In this document: in pieces, positions 8,142-17,496 of the stretch
Numbering within the stretch: position 1 is the first letter of the stretch
Layout: each line of letters opens with the position of its first letter
NCBI RefSeq assembly: GCF_021012795.1
Contig: NZ_VFYU01000009.1
Span: 1-59,828, forward strand
Length of the DNA: 59,828 nt
Source: Psychrobacter sp. I-STPA10
GTDB lineage: Bacteria > Pseudomonadota > Gammaproteobacteria > Pseudomonadales > Moraxellaceae
Direction of reading: 5' to 3'
The notes under the pieces: generated by a model
Told to the model about the DNA's origin: nothing
Databases searched by the model: none
What the model saw: the letters and a program-made list of their open reading frames with translations, nothing else
Made by a program: the position numbers and the translations under genes

Positions 8142-9239
8142 TTAATTTGCCCCACCTTTGCCATCTTTGCCACCGTTGTTAGCAGTGCCATCAACTAATC
8201 CATCTGCTAAACTTTCACTAACATTGTCACCAAAACGATCACCATCATTAAGCTGATTACCATGACAAATTTGCTCAGCAGTCACTGGCTTACTGCCTGC
8301 AAATTGTAGCTTGGTCAAACGTAACGTGGTTGCTTTATCATCATTGCTATTATTTTTTCCACAGGCAACCAAAATGGCATTTTTGCCGACACTAATTACT
8401 GTGCCTGCGGGCTGGTCGGTCATTTGTGAGTCATTAACAGGCATACTGGCTAAGACTTTAACCCGATTACCATTTAAAAAAGTATAAGTACTGGGATAAG
8501 GATGCATACCGCGAATTTGTCGTTCGATGATTTTGGCAGGTTGCGTCCAGTCAATCGCCCCTTCGGCTTTGCTTAGTTTTTCGGCATAATTGGCAAGGCT
8601 ATCATCTTGCTTTTGTGCTTGAGCTTGATAATGTGGCAAGTCTTGCAATACAGTGATGATGGCATCAGCCCCTAAATTAGCTAAGCTGTCATGCAGACTT
8701 GCAGTAGTATCAGTATCATTAATGGGGCAATCTACTTTATACAGCATGTCACCCGTATCCAAGCCTTTATCCATCTGCATAATAGTGATGCCTGTCTTAT
8801 CATCACCTGCCAATAAAGCACGATGAATCGGTGCAGCCCCTCGCCAGCGAGGTAATAATGAGGCATGAATATTTAAACAACCATGTGTAGGTGTATTTAA
8901 GACACCAATGGGTAATATCAAGCCATACGCTGCCACCACCATAATATCAGGTTGATAGTTGGCTAAAGTTTCACGTGAAACAATACCTTGCTCAGTGGAT
9001 TTTTTAAAGGTCTCTGGTTGTTCAACTGCCATGTTATGAGCTAAGGCAACTTCTTTAACAGGCGATGCGGTGAGCTTTTGCCCGCGCCCTGCTTTGCGGT
9101 CAGGCTGAGTATAGACGGCAACAATCTCAATGTTTAATTCGTCTTGTTTGTCAATCAAGGCTTGTAGGCTTGTGGCAGCAAACTCTGGAGTACCTGCAAA
9201 GATAAGGCGTTGTTTGTTATTTTGATTAGAATTTTGCAT
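8142..9239 (-). CDS. fmt: Methionyl-tRNA formyltransferase
   Basis: Formylates initiator Met-tRNA using 10-formyltetrahydrofolate. Visible are RLIFAGTPEFAATSLQAL at the N terminus, SLLPRWRGAAPIHRALLAGD with the folate and catalytic region, MDKGLDTGDML, and the C-terminal tRNA-binding barrel. The length of 365 residues is longer than the usual 315 because of a Gly/Asn/Lys-rich tail running into rsmB. A parS core at 8967 encodes VSRET within the N-terminal domain. A def gene, the usual partner, is not in this window. Confidence 0.95.
   Translation of the reverse strand: MQNSNQNNKQRLIFAGTPEFAATSLQALIDKQDELNIEIVAVYTQPDRKAGRGQKLTASPVKEVALAHNMAVEQPETFKKSTEQGIVSRETLANYQPDIMVVAAYGLILPIGVLNTPTHGCLNIHASLLPRWRGAAPIHRALLAGDDKTGITIMQMDKGLDTGDMLYKVDCPINDTDTTASLHDSLANLGADAIITVLQDLPHYQAQAQKQDDSLANYAEKLSKAEGAIDWTQPAKIIERQIRGMHPYPSTYTFLNGNRVKVLASMPVNDSQMTDQPAGTVISVGKNAILVACGKNNSNDDKATTLRLTKLQFAGSKPVTAEQICHGNQLNDGDRFGDNVSESLADGLVDGTANNGGKDGKGGAN
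8967..8982. promoter_or_regulatory. parS-like site inside fmt
   Basis: AGTTTCACGTGAAACA has a perfect 14-base core and encodes VSRET in the Fmt reading frame. Confidence 0.8.
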
Positions 9240-9265
9240 TAAATTTGGCTCTGTTTTTATACAAA

Positions 9266-9407
9266 TAGGACTTACGCAAAAGTATGTATGATATTTGACT
9301 TAATAAAGCAGCTGGGTATTATTTACAAAGCCTCTGGAACTACGTATAGCCAGCCCACTTGATAAAAAATAATGATTACCAGACCCTAGAACAATGCGTA
9401 AATCCTA
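9266..9407. repeat. Miniature element with TAGGACTTACGCA ends
   Basis: TAGGACTTACGCA at 9266-9278 faces TGCGTAAATCCTA at 9395-9407, a 13-bp inverted repeat with one mismatch around 116 bp of non-coding DNA. The same 13-mer (reversed) lies at 29011 and at 55708, the latter just past a decayed IS701/IS4-like transposase. It is probably an internally deleted derivative of that IS. Confidence 0.55.
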
Positions 9408-9535
9408 AAAGAATAATGACTATTAAATGAAGCTGCCATTATAGCGTATGTCACACTTGAAATGGCAAAATGGGTGCTTCTGTCACAAAGCACTATAAGA
9501 ACATATTGCTTGTCATCTATAAGAAACTTCATCTC

Positions 9536-9641
9536 TATAGTCAATCTAATAATTTCACCACAAGGCAACCGAGTGAAGATAATACAAGTAGTACATCGAG
9601 TGAGGTTAACACCGTGGTGGATTTATATTGGGCAGACTATA
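9536..9641. repeat. Correia-like miniature element, copy A
   Basis: The element runs from TATAGTCAATCTAAT to GGCAGACTATA, 106 bp. The core reads ACAAGGCAACCGAGTG, then ATACAAGTAGTACATCGAG and GTTAACACCGTGG. It matches copy B at 12725 in opposite orientation and is two bases shorter near its left end. The inverted ends start with TA, as expected for IS630-type target duplication. Confidence 0.85.
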
Positions 9642-9822
9642 TCTATAAAATAGATACTATTTAAAAAAATATTATAGCCTTGAAGTCATAACTGAAATAC
9701 AATTTATATAACTATAAAAATAATGCTAAAAATTTTTAATCAGCACCATACTTGCTGATTTATACTTAGACATTTAAAGCCCTAAAATTTAAAGATTATA
9801 CTTAAGTTATTTTGAATAGATT

Positions 9823-12669
9823 ATGAAAAAGCATTCTTATCAATCATTATTTTTGTTAACCATAATTCTGTTAAGCTTTGTGGTATTAAGTTATTATTTT
9901 ATATGGGATGCTGCCAGACAAGTCAGTGTATTTAGAGCCACACAGTTTTATTATAATATGCAACATGAATTATTAGCACATGTTACTAATAGAAAAAAGT
10001 CTTTTGAGCAAGTGCTGACAGACCATACACATAATGAAATCAGTTATCAAGTGATGATCATTACGCCTTCAGCACAAACGTTTATTCATCAGTTCCGCCG
10101 CGAAGATCAACCAAACATTCCATTTTTTTCTTTACCTTACTGGCAAACCAGTAATCCAAACGACTCCGCCATTACCTTAGACGCTGACTATTTACTTGGC
10201 TATACCTCTTTAGGTAACAATCATCAGCTCTATGTCCAGATATACTACCCACCTTATATATTGTATTGGAGACCTTTATATTGGTTACCCATCTTATTGG
10301 CTCTGATTTTTTTCTTTATTGCATTTTATTATACACAGCAGCGCAAAAAAATCTGGCAAGAGGTGATTAATTACACCGCTTTGCAGCCCATATCAGCAGA
10401 TGATGAATTCACCCCATTAAAATTACAGTCTATTGGGGCTGGACTAGAGTTTATGCAGCTTAGCAATGCATTAAATCGGATTAACTATAAATACCATGAA
10501 ATGTTACAGAATAACCAGCAACTGACTGAACGTTTAAAACGGTTGGTGGATCAAGCCCCCATTCCAATGTTGCTCATTAGAAAAGATTGTCAAATCAAAT
10601 TTTTTAATTATCGTTTTGAACAAGTATTTATGACAGCTTACCAAGAGGGCGTCACTTATCATTTAACCGATTTTGTCACAGGCGCAGACAAATCAACCCA
10701 TCAAATTCTTACCAAACTTGATGATCTGCCCATAACACGCATCTTATTAGTCAGCAGTCTAGAAGACAATCATGACTACCAACTTTACTTAAATCCATGG
10801 TTTAACGACAATGGTGAAGTACAGGGATTTGCAGCCTTTTTAAATGATGTCAGCACTTTTACCCATGATATCAATGCATCCATGCTTATACAGCAGCAAC
10901 AACAAGATCGACTTACAGAACTTGACTCATTATTATCTGAGGTGGCTCACGAGCTAAGAACTCCTCTTAGCGGTATCATTGGAATGCTCAGTCTGATTTC
11001 TACCGAAGATCTGTCACCAGAACAACAATCCTCATTTGTGTTATTAAATCAAGCCTGCGAAGCCATGATGAGTATGTTAAATAATATGCTTGATATTGCC
11101 AAAGTCGAGGCTGGGCGCATGCAAATGGAGATCACTCACACCGATGTTTTCTCCTTATGTCAGCAAGTGATTGATTTGATGCTTGCCAAAGCCAAACAAA
11201 ATCATATTGAACTGTTTTTCCATATTGATCCTCATTGCCCTCGCTACTTATCCACCGATGCAGGCAAACTACGCCAATCGTTACTCAATCTTGTAAGCAA
11301 CGCCATTAAATTTACCCAGTCAGGTCATGTAGCTTTGGTCGTTAATTATCTAAGCCTTGATGATAAAAAATTACAGACAATGAAGGCAGATGGTGTCAGC
11401 TATTACCCTCGTGAAAATACCACTCACTGGCTTTGTTTTTCTATAGAAGATACAGGCATTGGCATCAGTGATGAAGAAAAACAAAGTCTGTTCTCTTATT
11501 TTAATCAGGCAAATGACACAATTAGCCGCAAATTTGGTGGTACAGGACTAGGGCTTGCCTTTTCTTATAATTATGCTCAACTACTTGGTGGCTTTATCCA
11601 TGTAGACAGTGAAATTAATGTTGGTAGCACTTTTAGTCTATGTCTGCCCTGTTGCCATGAAGACTATCAACCACTATACCCCTATTATGCCAATTTTTCT
11701 AAACTGTGTTTAGTAGCATTTGTTGGTCATCAATTCTATGCCAACGTGTTACAGACTTTGGCAGACTACTTAAATATTACAGCTATAATCAAGACCACTG
11801 TGGATAAAAACATTATTGATGAAACGACATTGCTATTCCCAGCAGGTCTTAAACCGATACTATTAGTAGAATATGAATTATATACCCAAAAAAATAACCA
11901 GCATATTTTAGATGATTTACTAAAATTATCATCTGATTATAATGCCGCAAAAATTTTATTAAGCGCCAAACCTGAACGTGGCATCAGCCCTTCTATTAGA
12001 GAGCAATATGATAGCTTTTTGACAGAGCCATTATATGCAAGCTTTTTAGTAGCAGAGCTAAACCGATTAAGTGAGATGACTATCACTCACCCAAATAACT
12101 TTATTCCATTATTCAAACATATTGACCATAGCCATACGCATAAAAATGACGCTGATAGCGAGCAAAGCAGTATAGTCTCTACAAATAATGGGCACACTCA
12201 AAGCGACCTAACTCTTAGTGATATAGAAACTACAAAAACGGATATCCAGCTTTCCACAGCCAATAATACAACAAAGACAGATCCAAAGCTTAGCCTGCCT
12301 GAGAAAGAAACTTCCTTTATTCTTGTGGTAGAAGATAATATTATCAATCAAAAAGTGGCATGCAAGCTACTTGAAAAACTAGGTTACCAATGTATGGTTG
12401 CAGGTGATGGTCAACAGGCACTACAAACATTATCAGCACATCGTGATCAAATTGATCTGATATTAATGGATTGTCGTATGCCTTATATGGATGGGTTAGA
12501 GGCAACACGGCAGATTAGAAAGCAACAAGATGACATTCCCATCATTGCCCTAACTGCCAATGATACAGACGAAGACCGCCTAGCATGTAAGCAAGCAGGA
12601 ATGAATGAGTTTTTATCCAAACCGCTTAAAAAGAATCTACTAGAAAAAATGCTAAATCAATTTTTATAA
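9823..12669 (+). CDS. Hybrid sensor histidine kinase, BarA/GacS-like
   Basis: A 948-residue inner-membrane sensor kinase. A first membrane helix (about residues 9-29) and a second (about 148-168) bracket a periplasmic sensor; a linker and PAS-like region (about 235-345) precede the HisKA box EVAHELRTPLSGIIG with His376. The HATPase motifs DTGIGIS and GGTGLGLAFS follow. Residues about 630-750 look like a degenerate receiver. A true receiver (about 831-948) has VVEDN, Asp883 in LMDCRMPYMDG, and a terminal Lys-Pro pair. No HPt domain is present, so a separate phosphotransfer partner is likely. It lies between inverted Correia-like elements. Confidence 0.9.
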   Translation: MKKHSYQSLFLLTIILLSFVVLSYYFIWDAARQVSVFRATQFYYNMQHELLAHVTNRKKSFEQVLTDHTHNEISYQVMIITPSAQTFIHQFRREDQPNIPFFSLPYWQTSNPNDSAITLDADYLLGYTSLGNNHQLYVQIYYPPYILYWRPLYWLPILLALIFFFIAFYYTQQRKKIWQEVINYTALQPISADDEFTPLKLQSIGAGLEFMQLSNALNRINYKYHEMLQNNQQLTERLKRLVDQAPIPMLLIRKDCQIKFFNYRFEQVFMTAYQEGVTYHLTDFVTGADKSTHQILTKLDDLPITRILLVSSLEDNHDYQLYLNPWFNDNGEVQGFAAFLNDVSTFTHDINASMLIQQQQQDRLTELDSLLSEVAHELRTPLSGIIGMLSLISTEDLSPEQQSSFVLLNQACEAMMSMLNNMLDIAKVEAGRMQMEITHTDVFSLCQQVIDLMLAKAKQNHIELFFHIDPHCPRYLSTDAGKLRQSLLNLVSNAIKFTQSGHVALVVNYLSLDDKKLQTMKADGVSYYPRENTTHWLCFSIEDTGIGISDEEKQSLFSYFNQANDTISRKFGGTGLGLAFSYNYAQLLGGFIHVDSEINVGSTFSLCLPCCHEDYQPLYPYYANFSKLCLVAFVGHQFYANVLQTLADYLNITAIIKTTVDKNIIDETTLLFPAGLKPILLVEYELYTQKNNQHILDDLLKLSSDYNAAKILLSAKPERGISPSIREQYDSFLTEPLYASFLVAELNRLSEMTITHPNNFIPLFKHIDHSHTHKNDADSEQSSIVSTNNGHTQSDLTLSDIETTKTDIQLSTANNTTKTDPKLSLPEKETSFILVVEDNIINQKVACKLLEKLGYQCMVAGDGQQALQTLSAHRDQIDLILMDCRMPYMDGLEATRQIRKQQDDIPIIALTANDTDEDRLACKQAGMNEFLSKPLKKNLLEKMLNQFL

Positions 12670-12724
12670 GACCTAAGTGATGTTTGATGTTCTCCTAAAA
12701 GTACGCCCTACTCTCATCTGTCTT

Positions 12725-12832
12725 TATAGTCTGCCTACTATAAATCCACCACGGTGTTAACCTCGCTAGATGTACTACTTGTACTATCTGCACTCGGTTG
12801 CCTTGTGGTGAAATTATATTAGATTGACTATA
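12725..12832. repeat. Correia-like miniature element, copy B
   Basis: A 108-bp element from TATAGTCTGCC to TTGACTATA. Read on the minus strand its core contains CAGATAGTACAAGTAGTACA, and it matches copy A along its whole length. It sits in the 249-bp gap between the convergent kinase and ribE genes. Confidence 0.87.
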
Positions 12833-12918
12833 TAAGTAGCAATCAATCAAGGTAGGCGCGTACTTAGATATGAGCGATTAATATGGATCACAACATACAA
12901 TACAAAGAATGAAGTCGC

Positions 12919-13581
12919 CTAACGCATAAAACCATTTTCTGCCAAAAATGCCTCTGTAATACCAGTAGAGCTAGGGATGGTATCAGCTTGTCCTTGTAAT
13001 AAACGCTCCAGATATCTTGCGACCACATCCACCTCAATATTTACTAAACTGCCAACACGCCAATGACGCTCAATATTGGTTATTTTTGCGGTATGTGGAA
13101 TGATATTTAAGCAAATGATATTGTCTTTAACTAAGTTTGTGGTCAAACTGATGCCATCTGCGGTCACTGAGCCTTTGGTAGCGGTATAGCGTTTCAAATC
13201 TTCAGGCAGCTCAATCTCAATATATATCGAGCGAGCATCTTTTTTTATCTGTACGATACGCCCCACACCATCCACATGACCTGAAACAATATGTCCACCA
13301 AAGCGGGTGGTGGGTAGCATGGCTTTTTCCAAATTTACCGTATCACCAATCGACCAGTTTTGCATTGCTGTGCGTGCCAAAGTTTCACGTGACACATCAA
13401 CAGCATAGCTTTTTTCTCCCAAATCCACGACTGTCAAGCAGATACCATTCGCAGCAATTGAATCACCGAGTTGGACATCACTAAAATCCAAGCTATCTGA
13501 CTCAATAACCAACCTGACATCACCCGCCACTGTATCCATACGCTTAATGCAACCCAAACTCTCTATAATACCTGTAAACAT
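12919..13581 (-). CDS. ribE: Riboflavin synthase, alpha chain
   Basis: Dismutates two 6,7-dimethyl-8-ribityllumazine molecules to riboflavin. Two lumazine-binding repeats are visible: MFTGIIE at the start with GDSIAANGICLTV and VSRETLARTAM, then GHIVSGHVDGVG and GSVTADGISLT. The C-terminal helix with IEVDVVARYLERL supports trimerisation in the family. The 220-residue length is normal plus a short tail. ribD lies upstream but is separated by 454 bp containing DnaA boxes and parS-like sites, so co-transcription is uncertain. No FMN riboswitch was found. Confidence 0.95.
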   Translation of the reverse strand: MFTGIIESLGCIKRMDTVAGDVRLVIESDSLDFSDVQLGDSIAANGICLTVVDLGEKSYAVDVSRETLARTAMQNWSIGDTVNLEKAMLPTTRFGGHIVSGHVDGVGRIVQIKKDARSIYIEIELPEDLKRYTATKGSVTADGISLTTNLVKDNIICLNIIPHTAKITNIERHWRVGSLVNIEVDVVARYLERLLQGQADTIPSSTGITEAFLAENGFMR

Positions 13582-13780
13582 AATTGACCTAATCTATTAA
13601 AATAATAAAACACATTTTAGCAAACCCAAACTCCTATTATCTTGACGTACTCTACCTAAAAAGTGAATAACAACTTGTGGATAACTTTTGTATCTTTGCA
13701 GAAATCACCTAATTTTTACTATATTTTATATACTTATCCACAGCCTATCCCTTTAAAATCTCCTTTTTAAGAACAATCAC

Positions 13781-13796
13781 AGTTTCACGTGAAACT
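13781..13796. promoter_or_regulatory. parS-like site in the ribE-ribD gap
   Basis: AGTTTCACGTGAAACT is a full 16-base palindrome. It lies between DnaA boxes at 13734 and 13857. Confidence 0.85.
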
Positions 13797-13837
13797 CTTA
13801 TTTCTCAAGCTATAGACCACTAATAACAACTAAAAAA

Positions 13838-13880
13838 AGTTCCATGTGAAACAAATTTATCCACAGTTCCATGTGAAACA
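13838..13880. promoter_or_regulatory. Two variant parS-like sites
   Basis: AGTTCCATGTGAAACA occurs twice, at 13838-13853 and 13865-13880. Each differs from the consensus palindrome at two core positions. The second begins on the last base of a DnaA box. Confidence 0.5.
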
Positions 13881-14035
13881 CAAAAAAACTGTTCTCTATT
13901 ACAGATAATTTTTGTCATTGTGGATAAATCATCTCACCATCGTAATAATCACATACAATAAGAAGCTAGAATCATGCTAAATGGTGATACCAAAATAAAC
14001 CCAGCGGTAACTATAATTTTTGACCTCACAAAAAA

Positions 14036-15112
14036 TTAACCTTTGGTCAATATCACCTTCATATCTTTACCAATTTGACATGAAGTATGGTAGTGAAATA
14101 ATCGCTGCTCACACAGCTTATCAATAGACAGTGTCAGCATCGGCTTACCAGTATGTCCTAAGATACAAGGTGCTTGATATAAGATAATTTCATCAACCAA
14201 ATTGGCAGCAATAAAACTACCTGCAACTTGTGAACCTGACTCTATCAGCACATCATAGATCTGATGCTCTACCACAAGCGAGCGTAATAAAGTCTCTAAA
14301 TCAGATTGGGTATATAATAAGGTGTGTGGATAGCTAAGGACTTTATAATCTTTATTGATTAAACGCTGACGACGATCCAATACCACCACTTTTGGCTGTG
14401 GTATGTCTTCAATATCTATACCTAAGGTATGTGAGCGCACATTTAAACTTGGATCATCATCAATAATGGTCTGACTACCCGTGATAATCGCGCCACTACG
14501 CGCACGAATATGCTGTACATCTTCTCGAGCTGCTGTGCCAGTGATCCACTTTGACTCACCAGATGCCATCGCTGTCCGCCCATCAAGGCTCGATGCTATT
14601 TTAAGACGCACATAAGGCATCTGCGTACGCATTGCCTGCAAAAATCCTTTATTTAATGCTTGGGCTGCGGCTGTTTGTACGCCTACCGCCACCTCAATCC
14701 CTGCTTGCTGTAATAGCTGAATGCCCTTGCCAGCTACCTTAGGATTAGGATCAAGTCCTGCCACCACCACGCGCCTAATACCAGCCTCAATTAAGGCTTT
14801 GGCACATGGTGGTGTTCTACCAGTATGGCTACACGGCTCTAAAGTCACATAAGCAGTTGCGCCACTTGCGTGAACACCTGCTTGTCTGAGTGCATAAACT
14901 TCAGCATGAGGCATGCCTGCTTTGGGATGAAATCCTGTTCCCACCATCATGTCATCTTTGACCAACACACAACCCACTGCAGGATTAGGACGTGTGCTAT
15001 ACAGTCCTTTTTTTGCACATTCTATTGCCAACTGCATAAAATAATGGTCTTGTGGCTCGATGCGAAAATTGGATGTGTTTGAGGTAGTAACAGCCAGTGC
15101 AGAGTCATTCAT
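14036..15112 (-). CDS. ribD: Bifunctional riboflavin deaminase/reductase RibD
   Basis: Performs the deamination and side-chain reduction of the second and third steps of riboflavin synthesis. The N-terminal cytidine-deaminase-like domain has the zinc motifs HAEVYAL and EPCSHTGRTPPCA; the C-terminal reductase domain starts near VRLKIASSLDGRTA and includes DVLIESG and GHTGKPML. The 358-residue length is typical. nrdR lies directly upstream in the same orientation, a conserved pairing, with 119 bp between them. Confidence 0.95.
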   Translation of the reverse strand: MNDSALAVTTSNTSNFRIEPQDHYFMQLAIECAKKGLYSTRPNPAVGCVLVKDDMMVGTGFHPKAGMPHAEVYALRQAGVHASGATAYVTLEPCSHTGRTPPCAKALIEAGIRRVVVAGLDPNPKVAGKGIQLLQQAGIEVAVGVQTAAAQALNKGFLQAMRTQMPYVRLKIASSLDGRTAMASGESKWITGTAAREDVQHIRARSGAIITGSQTIIDDDPSLNVRSHTLGIDIEDIPQPKVVVLDRRQRLINKDYKVLSYPHTLLYTQSDLETLLRSLVVEHQIYDVLIESGSQVAGSFIAANLVDEIILYQAPCILGHTGKPMLTLSIDKLCEQRLFHYHTSCQIGKDMKVILTKG

Positions 15113-15231
15113 AAATATTACTTTCAGTTAGGACAGGTGAGGTAGGCAAAATCAACTGGTAAGATAGCTGTGTTATAAATTCAAGTTGTGTTGTATTGAA
15201 TTTATTGTATTAAAGAGATTATTTGCCGTGA

Positions 15232-15702
15232 TTATTGACTTTGTTGGTTATCCTTAGTACGAATATTAACCAACTCTTGATGAAAGGCTTCAATATCCTG
15301 AAAATCACGATAAACACTGGCAAAACGCACATACGCCACATCATCTAACGCTTTTAACTCACTCATCACCACCTCCCCCAAAGCTTTGCTACTAATCTCA
15401 CGCTCACCAAGCTGGCGTAAGCGTTTTTCTATACGACTGAGCATCGCTTCTTGTTCATCTAAAGTGATGGGACGTTTTTGTAGTGGCAGTTGAATAGAGC
15501 GACGCAGTTTTTCATTATCATAAGGCTCTATTTTACCGCTGGATTTGATGATTCTAGGCATCACCACCTCCACAACTTCAAAGGTAGTAAAACGCTCCTG
15601 ACAGCTATTACATTGTCGCCGCCGTCGCACCTGTGCACCCTCTGCCGCCAGACGAGAATCAATGACTTTGGTGTCACTTTCATTACAATATGGACAGTGC
15701 AT
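15232..15702 (-). CDS. nrdR: Transcriptional repressor NrdR
   Basis: An ATP/dATP-sensing repressor of ribonucleotide reductase genes. The N-terminal zinc ribbon has CPYCNES and [12 protein letters not shown]; the ATP-cone starts at about [14 protein letters not shown] and includes [10 protein letters not shown]. The 156-residue length is typical. ATG 15702 places MHCPYC at the N terminus as expected. No nrd genes lie in the window, so it acts in trans. Confidence 0.96.
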   Translation of the reverse strand: MHCPYCNESDTKVIDSRLAAEGAQVRRRRQCNSCQERFTTFEVVEVVMPRIIKSSGKIEPYDNEKLRRSIQLPLQKRPITLDEQEAMLSRIEKRLRQLGEREISSKALGEVVMSELKALDDVAYVRFASVYRDFQDIEAFHQELVNIRTKDNQQSQ

Positions 15703-15895
15703 GCAGAACCTGTGTTATATGAGAATTGGTAAAAAACTTGTCATACTTATTATGTAAATCCAAGTCATTTTATTTATACATTTCATACTACGAATAAATA
15801 TAACAGTTTTGCTAAAGCGGCTCTATAAATAAATACGAATTTTTGGCAGAAATCATGCTGTTGTAGTAAACAATAAAATACGCTGCCTATTTATT

Positions 15896-17302
15896 TTATT
15901 TACCAATACAAAAACTGCCAAAAATACGTCCCAGTAAATCATCAGCATAAAACTCACCCGTAATCTCTCCTAAACTATGCTGAGCCAATCTTAAGCTCTC
16001 CGCCACCAGTTCGCCTGCCTGATACTCTATCAGTTGCACCCAAGCATCAGCTAAGTGCTGCTGAGTACGTTTCAATGCATCTATATGACGAGTACGAGCA
16101 ATTAAGCTATTCTCTGGTGGATGAAAACCCACCTTCTCACACAGTAGCGAGACTAACGTATCAAATCCCTGCTTTGTTGCACAGGAAACATTGACTTGAT
16201 CAAAGCCCTGCACAGTTTGCTGATCGACAATGCTAGACTGTGCTGGGGTCAGTAGATCTCTTTTATTACCAATTAATAGCAGTCGTTTGGCATCTGGTGT
16301 GACTTTAAATAGTTCAGTGGCTAAGCGAATTGGATCAGGATCTTGACTCAAGTCATACACCAATAACAACAAGTCCGCTTGGGCAATGGCACTATGGGCG
16401 CGGTCAATACCAATGAGCTCTACTGCATCGTCTGTTTCACGTAGCCCTGCCGTATCGGTCAAATGAATACTTAAACCATTTAATACGATACTCTCTTGCA
16501 CAGTATCTCGTGTCGTCCCTGCTACTTCGGTGACAATAGCACGCTCCTGCCCTGCCAGACAATTCAGTAAACTTGATTTTCCTGCATTGGGACGTCCTGC
16601 CAACACCACATGTACCCCATCACGTAGCAACTGCCCTTGTTGCGCTGTGGCTAATATCGTCGCAACCTGAGCTTGTATCTGCTCAAGTTTACTTTGAATC
16701 ACGCCATCGGATAAAAAATCAACATCATCTTCATCAGGAAAATCTATCGACGCCTCAACGTATAACCGTAGCTGTATCAGTGCTTCTAATAGCCCATTGA
16801 TACGTAAAGAAAACTCACCTGTTAATGAGCGCATGGCACTATTGGCAGCTGCAACACTGGTGGCATCAATGGCATCAGCAATCGCTTCAGCTTGCAGCAA
16901 ATCCAATTTATCATTATCAAAAGCACGATATGAAAATTCACCTGCCTGCGCCTGCTTTGCCCCCAACTCAAACACCCGAGCCAATAGTTGATTTTGTAAA
17001 ATGACACCACCATGTCCTTGCAGCTCAATCACATCTTCACCTGTAAATGAATGTGGCGCTTTAAAATACAACACCACACCTTCGTCCAGCACTGTGCCAT
17101 CTGCTGCCAAAAAACGACAAAACGTTGCTTGCCGTGCAACAAATGTTGTTTTTGCTGTCAATTGACAGGCAATATCTAAGGCTTTGCTACCTGAAATACG
17201 AATAATACCCACTCCACCTCTACCAATGGGTGTGGCAATGGCAGCAATCGTAGCAGGGGCAATCACAGTATCTACAGAGTCTGATGTAATGGAATTTAGC
17301 AT
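15896..17302 (-). CDS. mnmE: tRNA modification GTPase MnmE
   Basis: With MnmG it modifies wobble uridine 34 of several tRNAs. The N-terminal folate-binding domain has IAAIATPIGRGGVGIIRISG and VIELQGHGG; the GTPase domain has GRPNAGKSSLLN (P-loop), GTTRDT, DTAGLRE and GNKRDL; the C terminus FGSFCIGK carries the catalytic Cys. The 468-residue length is slightly above the norm. mnmG is not in the window. It lies between nrdR and yidC, 193 bases or more from each. Confidence 0.97.
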   Translation of the reverse strand: MLNSITSDSVDTVIAPATIAAIATPIGRGGVGIIRISGSKALDIACQLTAKTTFVARQATFCRFLAADGTVLDEGVVLYFKAPHSFTGEDVIELQGHGGVILQNQLLARVFELGAKQAQAGEFSYRAFDNDKLDLLQAEAIADAIDATSVAAANSAMRSLTGEFSLRINGLLEALIQLRLYVEASIDFPDEDDVDFLSDGVIQSKLEQIQAQVATILATAQQGQLLRDGVHVVLAGRPNAGKSSLLNCLAGQERAIVTEVAGTTRDTVQESIVLNGLSIHLTDTAGLRETDDAVELIGIDRAHSAIAQADLLLLVYDLSQDPDPIRLATELFKVTPDAKRLLLIGNKRDLLTPAQSSIVDQQTVQGFDQVNVSCATKQGFDTLVSLLCEKVGFHPPENSLIARTRHIDALKRTQQHLADAWVQLIEYQAGELVAESLRLAQHSLGEITGEFYADDLLGRIFGSFCIGK

Positions 17303-17426
17303 AAATGATTGAGAACCACACTGGGGTTATTTTATAGGTTATTTATTATAGACAATATACACAGTTATCTAAAGCAGCAGCCATCTATATATTCACTTGA
17401 TAAAAAATAGACCAATCGCTCAACAA

Positions 17427-17454
17427 CAAAAAAACCACCGCATTCAGCGATGGT
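17427..17454 (-). terminator. Terminator of the yidC transcript
   Basis: On the minus strand ACCATCGC pairs with GCGGTGGT around TGAAT and is followed by seven T. It lies about 40 bases past the yidC stop. Confidence 0.75.
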
Positions 17455-17496
17455 CTTTTATTCTTAGACTCTAACAGCAAAGACAACTAAAGCAAA

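Larger units (their letters stand above)
9240..9822. other. 583-bp gene-free region with two short repeats
   Basis: No convincing gene is present. It holds the inverted-repeat element at 9266-9407 and the Correia-like element at 9536-9641. The remaining 9642-9822 is AT-rich leader for the kinase gene. Confidence 0.6.
13582..14035. promoter_or_regulatory. Origin-like DnaA-box and parS cluster in the ribE-ribD gap
   Basis: This AT-rich gene-free stretch contains four perfect 9-base DnaA boxes (TTATCCACA or its complement): 13676-13684 reverse, 13734-13742 forward, 13857-13865 forward and 13919-13927 reverse. A perfect-core parS (13781-13796) and two variants (13838-13853, 13865-13880) are interleaved, one abutting a DnaA box. 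It could be a DnaA-titrating locus, a displaced part of the origin, or an ancestral origin half. The box density was judged by eye. Confidence 0.75.

Noticed and set aside
9462..9664. Two short overlapping frames before the kinase gene
   Set aside because: They run through the Correia-like element and have no protein-like features.
13381..13396. parS-like AGTTTCACGTGACACA inside ribE
   Set aside because: One mismatch in the core, and VSRETL here is a normal riboflavin synthase motif, so it may be coincidence. Left out of the site list.
15122..15139. TTTCAGTTAGGACAGGTG upstream of ribD, similar to the GbsR-type palindrome
   Set aside because: The right arm differs at three positions and the palindrome is lost; no lipid gene link.
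13582..15231. FMN riboswitch near rib genes
   Set aside because: Upstream gaps of ribD and ribE show no conserved RFN-element blocks by eye.
16431..16446. Half parS-like TGTTTCACGT inside mnmE
   Set aside because: Only one arm is present, and it encodes the conserved GLRET motif of the GTPase, which explains it.
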